Positions 7,119 to 9,359 of a DNA stretch of 9,359 bases are shown here, piece after piece. Both the position numbers and the translations under genes were made by a program. Below the pieces are notes generated by a model that made no database searches, was not told where the DNA came from, and saw only the letters and a program-made list of their open reading frames with translations. Every line of letters starts with the position of its first letter. The first letter of the stretch is position 1. Origin of the DNA: Erysipelotrichaceae bacterium (GTDB lineage Bacteria > Bacillota_I > Bacilli_A > Erysipelotrichales > Erysipelotrichaceae); the NCBI GenBank assembly GCA_900759455.1, contig CAAEVI010000021.1, forward strand, positions 1 to 9,359, written 5' to 3'.

Positions 7119-7147
7119 ATTATAATAATAACAGAAAGGGTTTTCAA
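7119..7147 (-). promoter_or_regulatory. Strong promoter of the ABC/glycosylasparaginase/cutC operon
   Basis: On the minus strand, TTGAAA (7142-7147), a 17-bp spacer and a perfect TATAAT (7119-7124). The expected start near 7112 gives a leader of about 60 nt that contains the palindrome at 7083-7106 and the ATPase ribosome site. A promoter this close to consensus would be expected to need repression, which fits the neighbouring tetR gene. Confidence 0.8.
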
Positions 7148-7195
7148 TCATCATATCCTTGCAGTCTGTAAAAAAATGAACACTTTAAAAAAATA

Positions 7196-7203
7196 TGTTG
7201 ATT
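7196..7203. promoter_or_regulatory. Inverted copy of the operator half-site, upstream of tetR
   Basis: TGTTGATT here is the reverse complement of AATCAACA at 7087-7094 inside the candidate operator. It lies about 18 nt upstream of the tetR ribosome site, so it could be a second, weaker regulator contact giving autoregulation. Eight bases in AT-rich DNA may match by chance. Confidence 0.25.
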
Positions 7204-7235
7204 GATCTCTTCGTTCATGAAAAGGAGGCGTCTCT

Positions 7236-7829
7236 ATGAATCCTGCCGACAATCGAGTACGCATCACTAAAATGATGATTCGAAATGCACTGCTGCAGCT
7301 GTTAAAAGAGAAAACGCTGCAGACAATCACCGTCCGCGAACTTTGCCAGGTGGCCGATATCAACCGCGGTACCTTTTATACGCATTACCGCGATCTCTAT
7401 GATCTGATGGAACAAATCGAAAATGAGCTGACAGAGGAATTTCAGCAGATGATGAAACCGCTGTTGCATGAAAATGCCAGTGTTAATCTGATCGACATGA
7501 TCACCGGCATTTTTTCACTGATTCAGACAAATGCCGACCTCTGTCTGATAACGCTTGGTCCAAACGGTGACAAAAATTTTTTATACCGGCTGGTAGCGAT
7601 CGGCAAACAGGCATGTATAGCCTCCTACCTCAGCTCTGACACCAACCTGGATCCTGAGACTGTCGACTATTTTTATACATTTATCAGCGCCGGATGCATC
7701 GCTATCCTGGAACAATGGCTGAAAGAGGGCATGCAGATGCCGGTTGCGGAGCTCGCGCGCATGGTCAAGGGCTTTATTGCCAACGGTGCTTCCAGTCCGA
7801 ATTTGGAAAGAGAGGCGTCCTGCTTGTAA
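7236..7829 (+). CDS. TetR/AcrR-family transcriptional regulator, DhaS-like C-terminal type
   Basis: This is a 197-residue DNA-binding repressor. Residues 8-54 form the TetR helix-turn-helix: RITKMMIRNALLQLL, then ITVRELCQVADINRGTFYTHY, with the recognition helix around INRGTFYTHY (42-51). The rest (about 60-185) is an all-helical ligand-binding and dimerisation domain. Its pattern, with FYTFISAGCIAILEQWLKEG (146-165) followed by a helix starting VAELARMVKG (170-179), resembles the C-terminal type found in DhaS-like regulators (PF14278). The ATG at 7236 is backed by AAAGGAGG (7221-7228) with 7-nt spacing. The gene is divergent from the ABC operon and shares a 183-bp intergenic region that holds the ABC promoter and a candidate operator, so it most likely represses that operon until a substrate of the exporter or a metabolite binds. 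The ligand cannot be inferred. I could not find a convincing promoter for this gene itself. Confidence 0.93.
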   Translation: MNPADNRVRITKMMIRNALLQLLKEKTLQTITVRELCQVADINRGTFYTHYRDLYDLMEQIENELTEEFQQMMKPLLHENASVNLIDMITGIFSLIQTNADLCLITLGPNGDKNFLYRLVAIGKQACIASYLSSDTNLDPETVDYFYTFISAGCIAILEQWLKEGMQMPVAELARMVKGFIANGASSPNLEREASCL

Positions 7830-7851
7830 TCTGCCACACCTTGGATATAAT
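7824..7851 (+). promoter_or_regulatory. Candidate promoter for the DUF2156-GNAT gene
   Basis: TTGTAA (7824-7829, overlapping the end and stop codon of tetR), a 16-bp spacer and a perfect TATAAT (7846-7851). The start would fall near 7858, leaving a leader of only about 16 nt that still includes the GAGG ribosome site at 7862-7865. The gene may also be read through from tetR, since no terminator lies between them. Confidence 0.45.
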
Positions 7852-7873
7852 AAAGAAATACGAGGTTAAAACT

Positions 7874-9359
7874 ATGAAAAAACTGACGATTGAAAACTGG
7901 CACGAGCTGCAGCCGTGGATCGATGCTGCCGCCTATGAAGACTGTAATGCCAACATCGTGACCATGCTGATGTGGCAGTTTCCTTATCCGTTTTATTTTG
8001 AAGTACATGACCATTTTGCCATTTCCTATTTTGTGATCAGTGAAACCGAAGAAAAATACTGGTATATGCCTTTCTGCAAAGAAGAAGACCGTCAGGAAGC
8101 GCTCGAAGCGATGCTTGCTTACGGTAAACAGCACGGCATTCCTCCGCGTATGACCAGTGTGTCAAAAGACTGGCGCAGCTGGCTGCAGGAACACTATCCG
8201 AATAATGTCCTGTTTTACAGAGAATGGGATGGAAAAGACTACATCTATGATCGAAAACAGCAGGAAACGCTGTCCGGGAAAAAGATGCAGAAACGGAGAA
8301 ATCATTTCAACGCCTTCTTAAAACAGTATGAAGGCCGTTACGAATTTCATCGTCTTTCTCCATCCGATTTCGATGATGTCCTTGCTTTTCTCAAGCGCTG
8401 GCAAAACAGCAAGGAGGAGGCCTTCGGAATCAAGGAAGAGGAAGAAGGGATCCGCTTTCTGCTTTGTCATTTCGAAGAACTGGGACTGGAAGGCGGTGTC
8501 ATCACGATTGACGGACAGCTGGAAGCTTTTTCCATCGTTTCGCCGCTGACGGATCAAATGCTGGACATTCATGTTGAGAAGGCAAACCGCGAACATCGCG
8601 GTCTCTATGTCGCCATCCTCAAACTGTATCTGGAAAGCGCAGATCCAAAATATACCATGATCAATCGGGAAGATGACATGGGACTGCCGGCATTGGCAAA
8701 AGCAAAGCATGACATGCATCCGATCCGCATTGCATTAAAATACAGTGTCCGTTTTGAACAATGGGAAATCCGTCATCCAAGGACAGAGGACATTCCCGCA
8801 GTGAAAAAGCTTTGGCTGTCTTCTTTTGAAGATGAGGATGAAGACAGCTGTGCCTTTTATTTCCGTCATCTGTTTCTTGTCGAGGACTGCCACATCATCG
8901 CATCAAAAGATGAACTGATCGCCATGTGCATGATCCCGCAGTGGAACGTGATGATACAGGGAAAGGAAACGGCTGTACGCTTTGTAGAAGGTGTCGCCGT
9001 CGATAAAAGATTTCGCCGCTGCGGCTATCTCAGCCTGCTCATGAAACATCTGGATGAGTGCTGTCCCGATGCGATCATGGCGCTGCAGGCGTATGACTGG
9101 GATCTGTATCGGCCTTACGGCTACGAGATCACGCATTACGGAAAACGCGTCGAGGTTGACCCGGACGCATACATCGAAAGCCGGGGACATCTTGAAGAAG
9201 CCGATGCATCCAGGACCCTGTCATTGTATCAGGAATGCATGAAGTCTCACGATGCCTACCGGATCCGCAACAGACAGTATTACGAAGATTTCTTTTTTCC
9301 TTATAAAAAATGCTGCGGCCTGCAGACATGGCTGTATGTGGAAGATCAGAAAGTGAAAG
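7874..9359 (+). CDS. DUF2156 (MprF-C-like) / Eis-like GNAT fusion protein, 3' end cut off
   Basis: An open frame of 495 codons runs without a stop to the window edge. Residues 1-290 look like a DUF2156 domain, the acyltransferase fold related to the catalytic part of phosphatidylglycerol lysyltransferase (MprF). Seen are the basic stretch GKKMQKRRNHFNAFLK (135-150), the block beginning HVEKANREHRGLYVAI (233-248), and INREDDMGLPALAKAKHDMH (263-282) then P-IRIALKY. From about 295 a second domain begins with IRHPRTEDIPAVKKLWLSSF and has the acetyl-CoA-binding GNAT segment VEGVAVDKRFRRCGYLSLLM (371-390) and YRPYGYEI (412-419), resembling Eis-type N-acetyltransferases. Eis proteins are about 400 residues, so the full fusion could be about 650-700 residues (inference). 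No signal peptide or membrane helix is seen, so it is probably cytosolic. The ATG at 7874 has GAGG at 7862-7865. It lies 44 nt after tetR on the same strand. Substrates are unknown; aminoacyl or acyl transfer to an amine is the family-level expectation. Confidence 0.85.
   Translation, partial: MKKLTIENWHELQPWIDAAAYEDCNANIVTMLMWQFPYPFYFEVHDHFAISYFVISETEEKYWYMPFCKEEDRQEALEAMLAYGKQHGIPPRMTSVSKDWRSWLQEHYPNNVLFYREWDGKDYIYDRKQQETLSGKKMQKRRNHFNAFLKQYEGRYEFHRLSPSDFDDVLAFLKRWQNSKEEAFGIKEEEEGIRFLLCHFEELGLEGGVITIDGQLEAFSIVSPLTDQMLDIHVEKANREHRGLYVAILKLYLESADPKYTMINREDDMGLPALAKAKHDMHPIRIALKYSVRFEQWEIRHPRTEDIPAVKKLWLSSFEDEDEDSCAFYFRHLFLVEDCHIIASKDELIAMCMIPQWNVMIQGKETAVRFVEGVAVDKRFRRCGYLSLLMKHLDECCPDAIMALQAYDWDLYRPYGYEITHYGKRVEVDPDAYIESRGHLEEADASRTLSLYQECMKSHDAYRIRNRQYYEDFFFPYKKCCGLQTWLYVEDQKVK

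Noticed and set aside
6459..7125. Open frames on the plus strand opposite the ABC ATPase gene
   Set aside because: They are antisense shadows of a gene with all its ATPase motifs intact. They have no SD and no family resemblance.
7159..7187. TTGCAG followed 17 bp later by ACTTTA as a tetR promoter
   Set aside because: The -10 hexamer is poor, and shifting by one or two bases does not improve it, so I cannot assign a tetR promoter with confidence.
8318..8719. Minus-strand open frame inside the DUF2156-GNAT gene
   Set aside because: The plus-strand frame has clear domain motifs over the same bases. The antisense product has none.

Overview
The window looks like chromosomal DNA of a low-to-mid-GC Gram-positive bacterium (Bacillota). 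The reasons are strong Shine-Dalgarno sequences (AAAGGAGG, GGAGGAAA), near-consensus sigma-A promoters with 17-bp spacers, short intrinsic terminators, and gene families typical of gut Firmicutes: AsnA, a 1080-residue double-FtsX permease with a coiled coil, a DhaS-like TetR regulator, and a DUF2156 acyltransferase. Erysipelotrichia or a relative is a guess; the sequence does not settle it. I see no insertion sequence, integrase, tRNA, rRNA or CRISPR array.

Layout. (a) Bases 1-59, minus strand: the first 19 codons of a truncated gene with a TTG start, a strong SD, a signal-peptide-like N-terminus and a near-consensus promoter (109-137). (b) 171-1275, minus: asnA (ammonia-dependent asparagine synthetase) as a single-gene unit with its own promoter and terminator. 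(c) 1305-7147, minus: a probable four-gene operon in the order ABC ATPase, FtsX-like permease, glycosylasparaginase, CutC. It has a near-perfect promoter upstream (TTGAAA-17-TATAAT), a TGATG stop/start overlap between the two ABC genes, gaps of 36 and 28 nt after that, and an intrinsic terminator after cutC. (d) 7236-7829, plus: a divergent TetR-family regulator. An imperfect palindrome just downstream of the ABC promoter is its likely operator. (e) 7874-9359, plus: a gene cut by the right edge that encodes a DUF2156 domain fused to an Eis-like GNAT acetyltransferase, with its own candidate promoter overlapping the end of tetR.

Working together (inference). The TetR protein probably represses the divergent ABC operon, which would export or extract a hydrophobic or envelope-active compound. 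The same transcript appears to carry glycosylasparaginase and CutC. Glycosylasparaginase releases aspartate and, after spontaneous hydrolysis of the glycosylamine, ammonia and GlcNAc. The next gene along, asnA, uses aspartate and ammonia. The joining of a drug-type exporter unit, an Asn-linked glycan enzyme and CutC is the most unusual part of the window, together with the DUF2156-GNAT fusion.
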